From NCBI GenBank assembly GCA_903832635.1, contig CAILCF010000005.1:1-64000 (forward strand): DNA of 64,000 nt. Direction: 5' to 3'. Both the position numbers and the translations under genes were made by a program. The first letter of the stretch is position 1, and the number at the start of each line of letters is the position of its first letter. The notes beneath the pieces were generated by a model that was not told the DNA's origin, searched no databases, and saw nothing but the letters and a program-made list of their open reading frames with translations. This document shows, in pieces, positions 45,461 to 54,623 of this stretch. This DNA is from an uncultured bacterium. GTDB taxonomy: Bacteria > Patescibacteriota > Saccharimonadia > Saccharimonadales > Saccharimonadaceae.

Positions 45461-46492
45461 TTATTTCTGAGTTTTTGCTTGAACTGAAGAATTGAGGGGT
45501 AAAAGAATAGAAAAGGTAGTCAAGACATCCGGAGTACTAGTAACTTTTAGTTCACCATTGTGGACTTCGACAATGCTTTTTGCTAAGGCTAACCCAAGTC
45601 CATATCCTTTGTGCTCGCCGTTAGTACGGGAAGAGTCTGCTCTGTAAAACCTATCAAATACATAGGGAATTTTTTCAGGGCTGATTCCTTGGCCGGAATT
45701 GGATATCTCAAAACTGGCAAATACATCCTTTTTTTTAATAGTAATTTCAATATCTGAATCTTTCGGGCTATATTGAATAGCATTGTCAACCAATACTTTT
45801 ATTAGGTTGTATAGCGCTGCTTCGTTAGCGTAAACAATTTGCTGACCTTTGGATGTAATGTGTATTCGCTTTGCTGATTTATTAAATTTCTTAATTGTTT
45901 CACCTACAACCTTGTTCAAATTTACAGAACCGAGTTTAATTGGTGAGCTATCCAATCTAGACAAACTCAGAAGCATTTCGGATAGCTTTGTTAATTTATC
46001 AACTTCTTCAAGATTACTTGATAAAACCTCTTTTAATGTATCTGAATTTGCATCTTTATCACGGAGAGCAACCTCAAGTTCGGTTTTCATTACGGCCAGA
46101 GGAGTTCGAAGTTCATGGCTGGCATCACTAGTAAATCGGGACTGAGCATTGTGAGCTTTTTCAATTGGAGCCAAACTTCTACGCGCAAAAAAGTAACTTC
46201 CAACGCCACCGATTAATAGAACGCCAAAATTAATATACAACAACTCAATAGACAGATTCGAGGATGCTTTCCCTTGTTCGGACAATCTAATTGTTGCTAA
46301 TGATAAAGGCTGCATAGGTAGCTGATTTGGGTATGTCAAGTTAGCACCTTCAAAACTTGTTTCCAATCGCTCCAATCGAGCCCCAAGTTCATTGGTTGCA
46401 ACTTGAAAAATAATTATGCTGAAAATTACACTAAATAACATTAGTGTTAATAAATACCACCCGGTTAGGCGGAGGGTTGCTGATCTGAACAT
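45461..46492 (-). CDS. Sensor histidine kinase
   Basis: A 343-residue membrane kinase. It has two transmembrane helices (LTGWYLLTLMLFSVIFSII and the second around residues 100-120) flanking a short external loop of about 55 residues. The H-box HELRTPLAVMKTE carries the phosphorylated His. The catalytic domain has LVDNAIQYSP (N box), NSGQGISPEKIPYVFDRFYRAD (G1/F) and GYGLGLALAKSIVE (G2). The start at 46492 follows the regulator stop by 13 bp. It may sense envelope stress or antimicrobial compounds, given the adjacent ABC genes. Confidence 0.88.
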   Translation of the reverse strand: MFRSATLRLTGWYLLTLMLFSVIFSIIIFQVATNELGARLERLETSFEGANLTYPNQLPMQPLSLATIRLSEQGKASSNLSIELLYINFGVLLIGGVGSYFFARRSLAPIEKAHNAQSRFTSDASHELRTPLAVMKTELEVALRDKDANSDTLKEVLSSNLEEVDKLTKLSEMLLSLSRLDSSPIKLGSVNLNKVVGETIKKFNKSAKRIHITSKGQQIVYANEAALYNLIKVLVDNAIQYSPKDSDIEITIKKKDVFASFEISNSGQGISPEKIPYVFDRFYRADSSRTNGEHKGYGLGLALAKSIVEVHNGELKVTSTPDVLTTFSILLPLNSSVQAKTQK

Positions 46493-46505
46493 AGTTGGTA
46501 AATTC

Positions 46506-47180
46506 TTATTTTGCTTCAATTTTGTAGCCGAATCCCCTAATTGTTTGTAGGAGATGTGTTTTGAAGGGATCGTCAATCTTTTGACGTAGGTACTTCATAT
46601 ACACCTCGACAGTGTTTGGCAATACGTCGGCATTATAATCCCACACATGGCTGATAATTGTGTCTTTGTTGCTTGGTCGCCCCTGGTTACGTAAAAGAAA
46701 TTCTAAAAGTGCAAATTCTTTACCGGTTAGGTTTATTTGGGTTTCGCCACGCTTGACTTCAAAAGTAACCGTATTTAGTGACAGGTCACCAGCAGTCAAA
46801 ACCGTTTGTTGGACCTCAACCGGACGTCGTAATAATGCTCGTACACGAGCTAATAATTCTTCTAATGCAAAAGGTTTTGCAAGATAGTCGTCTGCTCCGG
46901 AATCAAGCCCGGCAGTCCTATCTGCAATGCTTCCCTTAGCTGTCAATAACAAAACCGGAGTGTGAATTTTTTCTTTTCTCATGGCCTTAACAATTGCCAG
47001 ACCGTCGTATTCACCCGGAATCATCCAATCAATAATACATAAATCATAAGGTTCAGTAGTAGCCATTGCGTAACCGTCGTCGCCATCGTAAGATACATCT
47101 ACGGCGTAATTATCTTGTTGCAAAGCCCTTTTCAAGGCTTGAGCAATCTTGTGTTCATCTTCTACAATTAAAACTCTCAT
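46506..47180 (-). CDS. OmpR/PhoB-family response regulator
   Basis: A 224-residue regulator. The receiver has the acidic pocket LIVEDEHKI, the phosphorylated Asp in DLCIIDWMIPG, Thr/Ser in LLLTAKGS and Lys in YLAKPF. The C-terminal winged helix has LTGKEFALLEFLLRNQG and the closing TIRGFGYKIEAK. ATG 47180 lies 6 nt after TATAAT, so it is leaderless. It heads the unit regulator-kinase-permease-ATPase. Confidence 0.92.
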   Translation of the reverse strand: MRVLIVEDEHKIAQALKRALQQDNYAVDVSYDGDDGYAMATTEPYDLCIIDWMIPGEYDGLAIVKAMRKEKIHTPVLLLTAKGSIADRTAGLDSGADDYLAKPFALEELLARVRALLRRPVEVQQTVLTAGDLSLNTVTFEVKRGETQINLTGKEFALLEFLLRNQGRPSNKDTIISHVWDYNADVLPNTVEVYMKYLRQKIDDPFKTHLLQTIRGFGYKIEAK

Positions 47181-47311
47181 ACTACTATTATACACCCAAA
47201 TAGGCTTAGTGTTCGCTTAAGATATTGGAAAAAAATGCATATAATTACCAAAAACTAAGGATTGTTTCAGCCAAAACGATAAGAAATCGAAATTAGTGTA
47301 TAATACGTTTT

Positions 47312-48379
47312 ATGAAGGTAAAAATAGAAATAGATACACGAACATTTGTTAGATTTTGGCTTGTTGTAATCGGATTCGCATTGGCAGCACTTCTTATCTA
47401 CAGTGCAAGGACGGCATTAATAATTATTGGGACGGCTTTCTTTTTAGCCATTGCCCTGAGTCCTCCAGTAAATCGATTAGCAAAAATACTACCTGGGAAA
47501 AGTAGAGTTTTAAGTACCGCAATATCTTATATTATTGTTATTCTAATTCTTGGTACAGTATTATTTCTTGTGATTCCACCGATTGTCGAACAAACTGGTA
47601 GATTTACTCAAAATATACCAGGTTTTATTAACTCTGCTACGAATCAATCTACAGGAATCAGCAACTTTATTAGACAATACCACCTACAACCAGAGGTTGA
47701 TAAGGTTTTTGAGTCAATAAAAAATAACTCAACACATTTTGTATCTGGAATTGGTTCAGTCCTTGTATATGGTATTGGGTCGGTATTATCAGTTATTACA
47801 GCATCTATTTTGGTCATAGCATTAACCTTCCTGATGTTAGTCGAGGGACCAGCATGGATGGAACGAATATGGGGACTTTACCGTGATAAAAACCAAATGG
47901 AGCATCATCGAAAAATCATTGGAAAAATGTACAAGTCCGTTACTAGCTATGTTGTTGGTCAGTTATCGGTATCTACGATTGCGGGTGTCGTAGCCGGATT
48001 GTTGGTATTGATTCTGAGTGTAATATTTATTATTCCGACAAACCTGGCTATACCTGTTGCAACACTTATCTTTATATTCTCTCTTATACCACTTTTCGGA
48101 GAAACGGTTGGATCACTCCTTGTTACTTTTATTCTAGCGATAAACAATGTCACCGCAGCCATTATATTTCTGGTATTCTTTATTATTTACCAACAAATTG
48201 AAGCAAACTATATATCTCCAAAAATTCAATCCAAACGGAACGATTTAACTGTTCTAACAATCTTGATAGCAGTTACAATTGGTATTTACCTGTTTGGAAT
48301 TATTGGTGGAATCATTTCAATACCAATTGCCAGCTGTATTAATGTTTTAGTTGAAGATCGCCTTTTAAAAGGCAAATGA
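47312..48379 (+). CDS. AI-2E family transporter (PerM-like), second copy
   Basis: A 355-residue permease of the AI-2E superfamily, with two or three N-terminal helices, a soluble segment around residues 90-150 (QTGRFTQNIPGFINSA) and a helix-rich second half. The family motif LIPLFGETVGS and the NYISPKIQSKRNDL segment are present. TATAAT lies 7 nt before the ATG. It differs clearly from the copy at 29200, so the two may have different roles. The end is 2 bp from the convergent cysS stop. Confidence 0.83.
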   Translation: MKVKIEIDTRTFVRFWLVVIGFALAALLIYSARTALIIIGTAFFLAIALSPPVNRLAKILPGKSRVLSTAISYIIVILILGTVLFLVIPPIVEQTGRFTQNIPGFINSATNQSTGISNFIRQYHLQPEVDKVFESIKNNSTHFVSGIGSVLVYGIGSVLSVITASILVIALTFLMLVEGPAWMERIWGLYRDKNQMEHHRKIIGKMYKSVTSYVVGQLSVSTIAGVVAGLLVLILSVIFIIPTNLAIPVATLIFIFSLIPLFGETVGSLLVTFILAINNVTAAIIFLVFFIIYQQIEANYISPKIQSKRNDLTVLTILIAVTIGIYLFGIIGGIISIPIASCINVLVEDRLLKGK

Positions 48380-48380
48380 A

Positions 48381-49856
48381 CTAGTCGCTAACTTTATTTG
48401 AATATTCCCAGATGGTTTCGTTTTGGCTATCGCGAAGAACGATACCTCTGTCAAGCAGTTGATTGCGAATTTCATCTGCTTTATCCCATTGTTTTAAGTC
48501 ACGAAAAGTGTTTCTTTGAATAATAAACTGTTTGGTTTCATCATCAATATCAGGGGTTGTTTCAAGAAGTTTAAGTCCTAATACATCGTCAATAGTTTGT
48601 AACAGTTGTATTAATGCTGCTTGATTAATCGATGCAAGTTTTTTTGATAACAATGTTGAAAAAGCATCGTCAATAATTTTTAAACCCTCAGGAGTACCCA
48701 GGTCATCGTTTAATGCCTCTATTAAAGCTTGTGGGGTTGCATAAAGTGAAACAGTTTTTTCGTCTTGGTTCGTATCGGCATCGGATTTAATTGTGTCATG
48801 AGTCTGATGACGAAGCGCGGCAATGTTGCGCCAATTAAGTAACCGATTCTTGGCAGCTTGTAGACCTTCAAAAGTAAAATTACCTTCATTCCTGTAGTTA
48901 CCTTGTAAGACAAACATTCGAAAATCCAATGGACTAAAGCCTTTTTTCACTAAATCTGATAAAGTGAAATAATTTCCGAGTGATTTGCTTATTTTGGTAC
49001 CGTTAACTTTTAAAAACTCGTTATGCAACCAATAGTTACAAAATTTGACTCCATTGGCGGCTTCAGACTGCGCAATTTCGTTTGTGTGATGAACCGGTAT
49101 ATGATCGATTCCGCCTGTGTGTATGTCTAATGTTTCGCCCAAAATTGCCATAGATATAGCACTACATTCCAAATGCCAACCAGGAAAACCCATAACCTTC
49201 TGTGTACCAGAATCAAGCAAATCTGAAGGAGCTTCCCATTCCATATCACGTTTTGTACCGGTAGGAGTAAACTTCCATAAGGCAAAATCACTATGATTTC
49301 GCTTTTCAGGATTGAATTCTACTCGTGCGCCGGCTTTTTGTGCATCAAGGTCAAGGTGTGCAAAATCGGCGTAAGTTGGAAATTTTGAAGTATCAAAATA
49401 TATCCCATCATCAATTTGATACGTATAACCTTTTTCTTTTAATTTTCGAATTAGGTTTAGTTGGTCAGGGATATAGTCAGAAGCTTTTGCTAGGTATTGT
49501 GGTTGAATAAAATTTAATTGATTAATATCACTTATAAAAGCTTTTGTATAGAATGATGCAATTTCCCAGGCGTTTTTTCCGTCACGTTTGGCACCTTTTT
49601 CCAATTTATCTTCACCTTCATCCGCATCACTCGTCAAATGGCCGACATCAGTAATATTCATTACTCTGACTACTTGGTAATTATTTGCCATAAGAACACG
49701 AACTAATGTATCCCAATATATATAACTGGCAAGGTTCCCGATTGTTGCATAATCATAAACTGTTGGGCCGCAAGTATAAATCAAAGCTTTTCCGGGTGTC
49801 TGCGGCTTGAACTCATCAATTTCCCCACTCAGGGTGTTATGAAATTTTAGAGTCAT
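48381..49856 (-). CDS. cysS: Cysteinyl-tRNA synthetase
   Basis: Charges tRNA-Cys. This is a class I enzyme of 491 residues with the family opening LKFHNTLSGEIDEF. The zinc ligands look conserved: Cys in YTCGPTVYDY, Cys in WHLECSAIS, and His/Glu in VHHTNEIAQSEA. The KMSKS motif is KISKSLGN. The HIGH motif is TIGN, so the first His is Thr. The C-terminal DALR-like domain is present, with an insertion of about 15 polar residues (HQTHDTIKSDADTNQDEK). The start codon overlaps the upstream DHH gene by 20 bp. Confidence 0.92.
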   Translation of the reverse strand: MTLKFHNTLSGEIDEFKPQTPGKALIYTCGPTVYDYATIGNLASYIYWDTLVRVLMANNYQVVRVMNITDVGHLTSDADEGEDKLEKGAKRDGKNAWEIASFYTKAFISDINQLNFIQPQYLAKASDYIPDQLNLIRKLKEKGYTYQIDDGIYFDTSKFPTYADFAHLDLDAQKAGARVEFNPEKRNHSDFALWKFTPTGTKRDMEWEAPSDLLDSGTQKVMGFPGWHLECSAISMAILGETLDIHTGGIDHIPVHHTNEIAQSEAANGVKFCNYWLHNEFLKVNGTKISKSLGNYFTLSDLVKKGFSPLDFRMFVLQGNYRNEGNFTFEGLQAAKNRLLNWRNIAALRHQTHDTIKSDADTNQDEKTVSLYATPQALIEALNDDLGTPEGLKIIDDAFSTLLSKKLASINQAALIQLLQTIDDVLGLKLLETTPDIDDETKQFIIQRNTFRDLKQWDKADEIRNQLLDRGIVLRDSQNETIWEYSNKVSD

Positions 49857-50835
49857 CTGTGTATCCTTTTATAGCTTTATCGGTTGCTTCTAAAAGTTCA
49901 GGAATAATTGTCTCGATTGGTTCATAAACCCGAAAACCGGCTGCGTATTCGTGGCCACCACCACCAAAAAAACCGGCAATTTCGGATGATATGGGCTGGT
50001 TACTGCGTAATTTTCCGGTTAGCTTTCCATCAGGATATGTCTTTATTGCAACACCGACAATAACACCCTCTACTAGACGCATCTCATCAAGAACAAGCAC
50101 GCTTGGATTATATTGATCGCTGTATTTCTGTATTTCTTCCCATGATATTCGGATTAAAGCCAATTTGCCGTCAAGAAAGTATTCGATTCTTTCCAATAAC
50201 TCTCCTTTATACCTCAAAATATCCGGTGATTTCTTCATATATTCACGACGTTGCTTTTCAATTTTTGAACTACTGGCGCCAAGTTCAGTTAACTTACCTG
50301 CAATAAAAAACGTTCTTGGTGTAACTTTTTGGACAGTAAAGCCAAGACTGTCACTTAAAATTGCAACCAGTAAGTTTTCAGCCGCTTGATTATTAATTGG
50401 CCAATTTGAGCGTGTAGCTAGTTCGTAAATAATTTCGCTGGTAGCGACGGCATCTTCGACAAGCGCTTCGTAGCTAAAGCTAAGTTTGGCGTCAGATACG
50501 TGGTGATCAATCATTAAAACCGGATGGGATTCAAAAAAACTACGTACAACTGGACTGTCAAGAACCTTAGTTAGTAAAACTTCAGCCATGGTATCAACTA
50601 CGATTGCCATATCAAACGATGAATCAAACTGGCTTTCTATTCGGTCCCAACCTTTAATATATCGCATATATTTTGGTATCTCGACGGGACAATATAAACT
50701 AACTTCTTTTCCTAAATCTCCTAGTATTTCTTCTAAAGCCAAAGCGCTTCCTAGCGAATCGCCATCAGGGTTTTCGGCTTGAATAATAATTATTTTTTTG
50801 GACGAATCAATCAGTTGTTTTGCCTTTTCAAACAT
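49837..50835 (-). CDS. DHH-family phosphoesterase (NrnA-like)
   Basis: A 332-residue protein of the DHH/DHHA1 superfamily, which hydrolyses short oligonucleotides, pAp or cyclic dinucleotide products. Visible motifs are PDGDSLGS (DxD metal ligands), VVDTM, the DHH signature in LMIDHHVSD, and GGGGHEYAAGF (DHHA1). In the first motif the usual His, three residues before the Pro-Asp, is Ala (QAENPDGD), so one metal ligand is missing. It overlaps cysS by 20 bp and touches recR at its start. Confidence 0.8.
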   Translation of the reverse strand: MFEKAKQLIDSSKKIIIIQAENPDGDSLGSALALEEILGDLGKEVSLYCPVEIPKYMRYIKGWDRIESQFDSSFDMAIVVDTMAEVLLTKVLDSPVVRSFFESHPVLMIDHHVSDAKLSFSYEALVEDAVATSEIIYELATRSNWPINNQAAENLLVAILSDSLGFTVQKVTPRTFFIAGKLTELGASSSKIEKQRREYMKKSPDILRYKGELLERIEYFLDGKLALIRISWEEIQKYSDQYNPSVLVLDEMRLVEGVIVGVAIKTYPDGKLTGKLRSNQPISSEIAGFFGGGGHEYAAGFRVYEPIETIIPELLEATDKAIKGYTDDSKIS

Positions 50836-51449
50836 TAGAATAACCTTCTGCCTTCAAGTGCATGAGTAAGGGTAATTTGACCAGCATATTCCAAATCGAC
50901 ACCGACTGGAATACCACGAGCAAGTCTGGTCAACTTTACCTTTATACCGGAATCAACGATGTTTTTTTGCAAAAATAATGCCGTAGACTCGCCCTCTACA
51001 CTCGCATTCGTAGCTATAATAACTTCAGATACTTTATCCTTTTTAATTCTTTTTAATAGTTCAGGTATATGAAGTTGTTCGGGCCCAATGCCATCAATCG
51101 GGCTGATTGCTCCGCCCAGTACGTGATAGGTCCCGTTAAATTGTCCGGTTCGCTCTAGTGCAACAATATCCAAAGGTTCTTCAACCACGGCAACCAAGGA
51201 TTTATCTCTGGAGGTGTCGCTGTAAAGAGGTGAAATTGATTCATCTGCACCAATCAAAGCAAATGTAACCGGACAATTTTTTACACCACTATGCAGCCTA
51301 AGAACAGCATCGGCTAATTTTTTACTAATATGTTTGTCGCTTCGTAACAAGTAATATGCATATCGCTCGGCGGTACGTGAACCAACCCCGGGAAGATTCC
51401 CCAGTTCATCAATTGCATCGACTAGTGCTGAAGGGAGTAATTGTGTCAA
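50835..51449 (-). CDS. recR: Recombination protein RecR, zinc finger reduced
   Basis: RecR with RecO/RecF helps load RecA on gapped DNA. The 204-residue protein has the N-terminal helix-hairpin-helix LGNLPGVGSRTAERYAYYLL. The Toprim domain shows VVEEPLDIVALERTG and YHVLGGAISPIDGIGP, and the C-terminal TRLARGIPVGVDLEYAGQITLTHAL ends near-canonically. The four-cysteine zinc motif is not intact: only one Cys (VKNCPVTFALIGADESIS) remains. It lies between ybaB and the DHH gene, as in many bacteria. Confidence 0.92.
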   Translation of the reverse strand: MTQLLPSALVDAIDELGNLPGVGSRTAERYAYYLLRSDKHISKKLADAVLRLHSGVKNCPVTFALIGADESISPLYSDTSRDKSLVAVVEEPLDIVALERTGQFNGTYHVLGGAISPIDGIGPEQLHIPELLKRIKKDKVSEVIIATNASVEGESTALFLQKNIVDSGIKVKLTRLARGIPVGVDLEYAGQITLTHALEGRRLF

Positions 51450-51458
51450 TTTTATTTC

Positions 51459-51749
51459 CTATAAACCCAGATTACCCAGGCTGCCCATAAGTGGTTTCAT
51501 TTTCTCAGCGGCAACTTCTTGGGCTTTTTGTAGTCCATCTCGAAGTGCAATTTCAAGCCAGTGTTCAAGTTGTTCGATATCATCCAAATCTACTTGTTCT
51601 GGGTTAATTGAAATATTTTTAATTTTTAGTTCTCCGGTTACCTGTACGACTACTGCGCCATCGCCAGCTTCAACTTCGATAATTTCTTTTTTTAGTTCGT
51701 TTTGCGCTTTACGCAAATTATTCATCATTTTTACTTGGTCAAATGCCAT
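51459..51749 (-). CDS. ybaB: YbaB/EbfC nucleoid-associated protein
   Basis: A 96-residue DNA-binding protein. It forms tweezer-like dimers and is often upstream of recR, as here (9 bp gap). The start MAFDQVKMMNNLRKAQNELKKEI is the family coiled coil. The beta-sheet GDGAVVVQVTGELKIKNISI and the helix EIALRDGLQKAQEVAAEKM complete the fold. Confidence 0.92.
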   Translation of the reverse strand: MAFDQVKMMNNLRKAQNELKKEIIEVEAGDGAVVVQVTGELKIKNISINPEQVDLDDIEQLEHWLEIALRDGLQKAQEVAAEKMKPLMGSLGNLGL

Positions 51750-51797
51750 ATATTTTTACTCCTTAACTATATAATACGTTTCATCTATTAGTATACG

Positions 51798-53231
51798 TTA
51801 ACCAGACACCTTTTTATAGACATAAAATCGGTTACTATCATCTTTTCTTGACGAGCAGATAATCCTGTCTATCATATATCCCCTAAAATCACTTTTTGCC
51901 GAGCGGGTTGCCAAGAATGAGTCTCCGGAAGAGTTGTTTGAAATAACCATTGGTTTATTGTATTCCGCTACTACTCGATAAAATGCAAGTTCATTTCTAG
52001 TTACAACGATAGTTTTTGTATGCTTTGGTATCAAACGTAAATCTACACTGAAATTAGGTACGATATTCGGGTCATAAAGATAACCGTAAATATATCTATT
52101 CGCTCCTGACGATACTAAAATTAATACCAAGATTACAACCGGTATTAATCCACCAATTCTTGCATAAGGGTTATTTGGGAACAATTTATACCAATGTGAT
52201 AATAATCCATCCAAACCGGTTGCCAAAAGCATAACTAAGGCTAAAAATGTTATAGCTATATAATTTGGGTTTAAAACAATAATAGGGATAAGAATTAGTA
52301 TCCAAATTATGACCACATAGTTTTTTGCCGTAATTCTGGTTTTGATAACAAAATATGCACCTAGTAAAATTATAAGGATTGATCCGAAACCAAAAAACGG
52401 AGTAATGACAGTACCTTTACTCATATTTACAAATCCAAAGAATTGAATAGCAATCGAATTTATATTAGCTATTAAATCCGGCCAATTATTTGGGATTCCC
52501 AGTAGGGTTAATCCAATATTGGGATTTTTAATGATAGCAATCCCCAAAGGTGCAATTAGTAATAACAGAACTACTACCCCGGCAATAATCCTTGTTAATG
52601 GCAATTGCTTTATCACAAAACGTAAGTGAGGGTGAATTAATATTGACCCGGATACAACTAATAAAATGTATACACTGAGGGGTGTATATAAACTAAGTGC
52701 CGCCAGAACAAAAAACAACGCGACTAAAGTTTTTCTATAACGTTGACTATTTGTTATTAAACTTGCAATATAAATTATCCAAATCGGCCAGAATAGAAAT
52801 AATATATCTGGGGTCCCATATTGAGCTAAAAATAGAAATTGGCTAGTAGTTATCGCTATCAATGATGTCAAGATAGCAATTCCGGGCTTGAACCATTGTC
52901 GAAGGAGTAAAACCAATCCAACAGCGGTTAAAAAACCTAAAATAACCGAAGGCAACTTAATACTAAATAATGAAACTCCTAGTATAGCAAAACAAATATG
53001 TTGAAATAAATGGTATGGCAGATTAATCGCATTTACAGACCAAAAATCTTTGTACGTAACAGACGCGCTTTTCACAACTGATTGCATCTCTGCGTTGGAT
53101 AAACCACCAGGTACAAAATTGCTAATAAAAACTAAAATTAAAACAAGACCAATCCCTAAAAGCCCATAACCGATATAATATCGCCACTTGTAAACTAAAA
53201 ACTCAGACATATTAAACTTACCAAGATTCAT
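51798..53231 (-). CDS. Membrane glycosyltransferase, GT39/ArnT-like
   Basis: A 477-residue protein with about 11 transmembrane helices, resembling dolichyl-phosphate-mannose-protein or lipid A aminoarabinose transferases. The first external loop (after helix 1) holds MQSVVKSASVTYKDFWSVNAINLPYHL, where catalytic acidic residues normally sit; here one Asp is visible. Then comes HICFAILGVSLFSIKLPSV and a soluble C-terminal tail (residues 400-477). The start was moved to ATG 53231, 7 nt after TATAAT; the longer reading overlaps dnaB. It probably glycosylates envelope lipids or pilins. Confidence 0.7.
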   Translation of the reverse strand: MNLGKFNMSEFLVYKWRYYIGYGLLGIGLVLILVFISNFVPGGLSNAEMQSVVKSASVTYKDFWSVNAINLPYHLFQHICFAILGVSLFSIKLPSVILGFLTAVGLVLLLRQWFKPGIAILTSLIAITTSQFLFLAQYGTPDILFLFWPIWIIYIASLITNSQRYRKTLVALFFVLAALSLYTPLSVYILLVVSGSILIHPHLRFVIKQLPLTRIIAGVVVLLLLIAPLGIAIIKNPNIGLTLLGIPNNWPDLIANINSIAIQFFGFVNMSKGTVITPFFGFGSILIILLGAYFVIKTRITAKNYVVIIWILILIPIIVLNPNYIAITFLALVMLLATGLDGLLSHWYKLFPNNPYARIGGLIPVVILVLILVSSGANRYIYGYLYDPNIVPNFSVDLRLIPKHTKTIVVTRNELAFYRVVAEYNKPMVISNNSSGDSFLATRSAKSDFRGYMIDRIICSSRKDDSNRFYVYKKVSG

Positions 53232-53262
53232 TAGACTAATTATATCACGCTGAGAGGGACGT

Positions 53263-54612
53263 TTAGGCGTCGTGTTTACGGTCAAGCGATGTAAAGCGCA
53301 AGCGTTCAGGATCAAAGTATAATTCAACTTTGCCAGTTGGTCCATTTCGATGCTTGGCAATAAATAAATCAGTGATATTTTCGCGTTCAGTCTCGGGGTT
53401 ATAATATGCCTCGCGGTAAATAAACATGACAATATCGGCATCTTGCTCAATCGAGCCTGATTCTCGTAGGTCTGCCAGTTGAGGAATTTGCGGACTTCGT
53501 GATTCGACTGAACGAGATAACTGACTTAGCCCAATAACCGGCACATTTAGTTCACGAGCGATTAATTTAAGTCCCCTAGAAATTTCGCCAACTTCTTGAA
53601 CCCGGTTACCATCACTCCGACCACTACCTTGCATAAGTTGTAAGTAGTCAACAATTACAAGCCCTAGCGGTTGTTCATGATTAGCTCGACGAGCTTTGGT
53701 CCTCATCTCTAATACTGACAATCCCGGTGTATCATCAATAAATATTGGTGCTTCTGCTAGTTCACCCATAGCCTCGGAAAGTTTGCTGAAATCATCATCT
53801 GAAAGGTTCCCCGTTCTAATATTCCATGCATCGACACCAGAAGAATCGGCCAACATGCGGTCGACCAACTGTTCTTTGCTCATTTCCAGACTGAAAAACA
53901 AGACTGGTTGTTTGGCGATTGTAGCAACATTATATGCCAAATTGGTTACAAGTGTGGTTTTACCCATTGCTGGTCTGGATGCCAGAACTATAAGGTCGCT
54001 ACGCTGTAATCCGGCAGTCATTGTATCCAAATCTCTATATCCTGTTCGAACACCACGAAGTGAACCTTTGTTGCGGTGCAATTCTTCCATGCGGTCGAAA
54101 CTTTCGGTCAAAATACTTTCAATGCTGACGATGTCTTGCTTTAATGATTGGTCACTAACAGAAAATAATTCGGATTCGGCTTTTTCCAATAATTCTTCGG
54201 TGGTAGTTTCTTCGTTATAGCCAAGTTCCGATATATCGGCGCTGGCTTTGATTAAACGTCTGCGAATAGCTTTTTGTGCAACTAACTGAGCATAAGCTTC
54301 AGCGTGTGCCGATGTTGGTACATAATTGGTTAAATCTGTTAAATATGCCGAGCCACCGATAATATCTAATTCTTTTTTGCGTTTTAACTCATCTGTTAAT
54401 GTTAATAAATCAACCGGTTTGTGTTTTTCATATAAACTCATCATTGCAGCGTAAATTGTGCTGTGACGCTTTTCGTAAAAATCCTTTTCTGTAACATGCT
54501 CGGAAATATCTGCTAAGGTTTCTTCATCAATTAATACAGCACCAAGTAAACTTTTCTCGGCGTCTATATTTTGTGGCGGTATTTTCCCCGCAATTACTTC
54601 CTTATTTGCCAT
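53263..54612 (-). CDS. dnaB: Replicative DNA helicase
   Basis: The hexameric fork helicase, 449 residues, with no intein. The N-terminal domain has PPQNIDAEKSLLGAVLID and the C-terminal RecA-like domain has Walker A ASRPAMGKTTL, FFSLEMSKEQLVDRML, Walker B LVIVDYLQLM and DLRESGSIEQDADIV with the arginine-finger region near FIAKHRNGPTG. It is downstream of dnaX with an 11-bp gap, so the replisome genes are co-expressed. Confidence 0.96.
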   Translation of the reverse strand: MANKEVIAGKIPPQNIDAEKSLLGAVLIDEETLADISEHVTEKDFYEKRHSTIYAAMMSLYEKHKPVDLLTLTDELKRKKELDIIGGSAYLTDLTNYVPTSAHAEAYAQLVAQKAIRRRLIKASADISELGYNEETTTEELLEKAESELFSVSDQSLKQDIVSIESILTESFDRMEELHRNKGSLRGVRTGYRDLDTMTAGLQRSDLIVLASRPAMGKTTLVTNLAYNVATIAKQPVLFFSLEMSKEQLVDRMLADSSGVDAWNIRTGNLSDDDFSKLSEAMGELAEAPIFIDDTPGLSVLEMRTKARRANHEQPLGLVIVDYLQLMQGSGRSDGNRVQEVGEISRGLKLIARELNVPVIGLSQLSRSVESRSPQIPQLADLRESGSIEQDADIVMFIYREAYYNPETERENITDLFIAKHRNGPTGKVELYFDPERLRFTSLDRKHDA

Positions 54613-54623
54613 CTCGCAGTAAC

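Noticed and set aside
51798-53450. Longer start of the membrane glycosyltransferase at 53450
   Set aside because: The extra residues overlap dnaB in another frame, and a TATAAT box maps the RNA start to ATG 53231.
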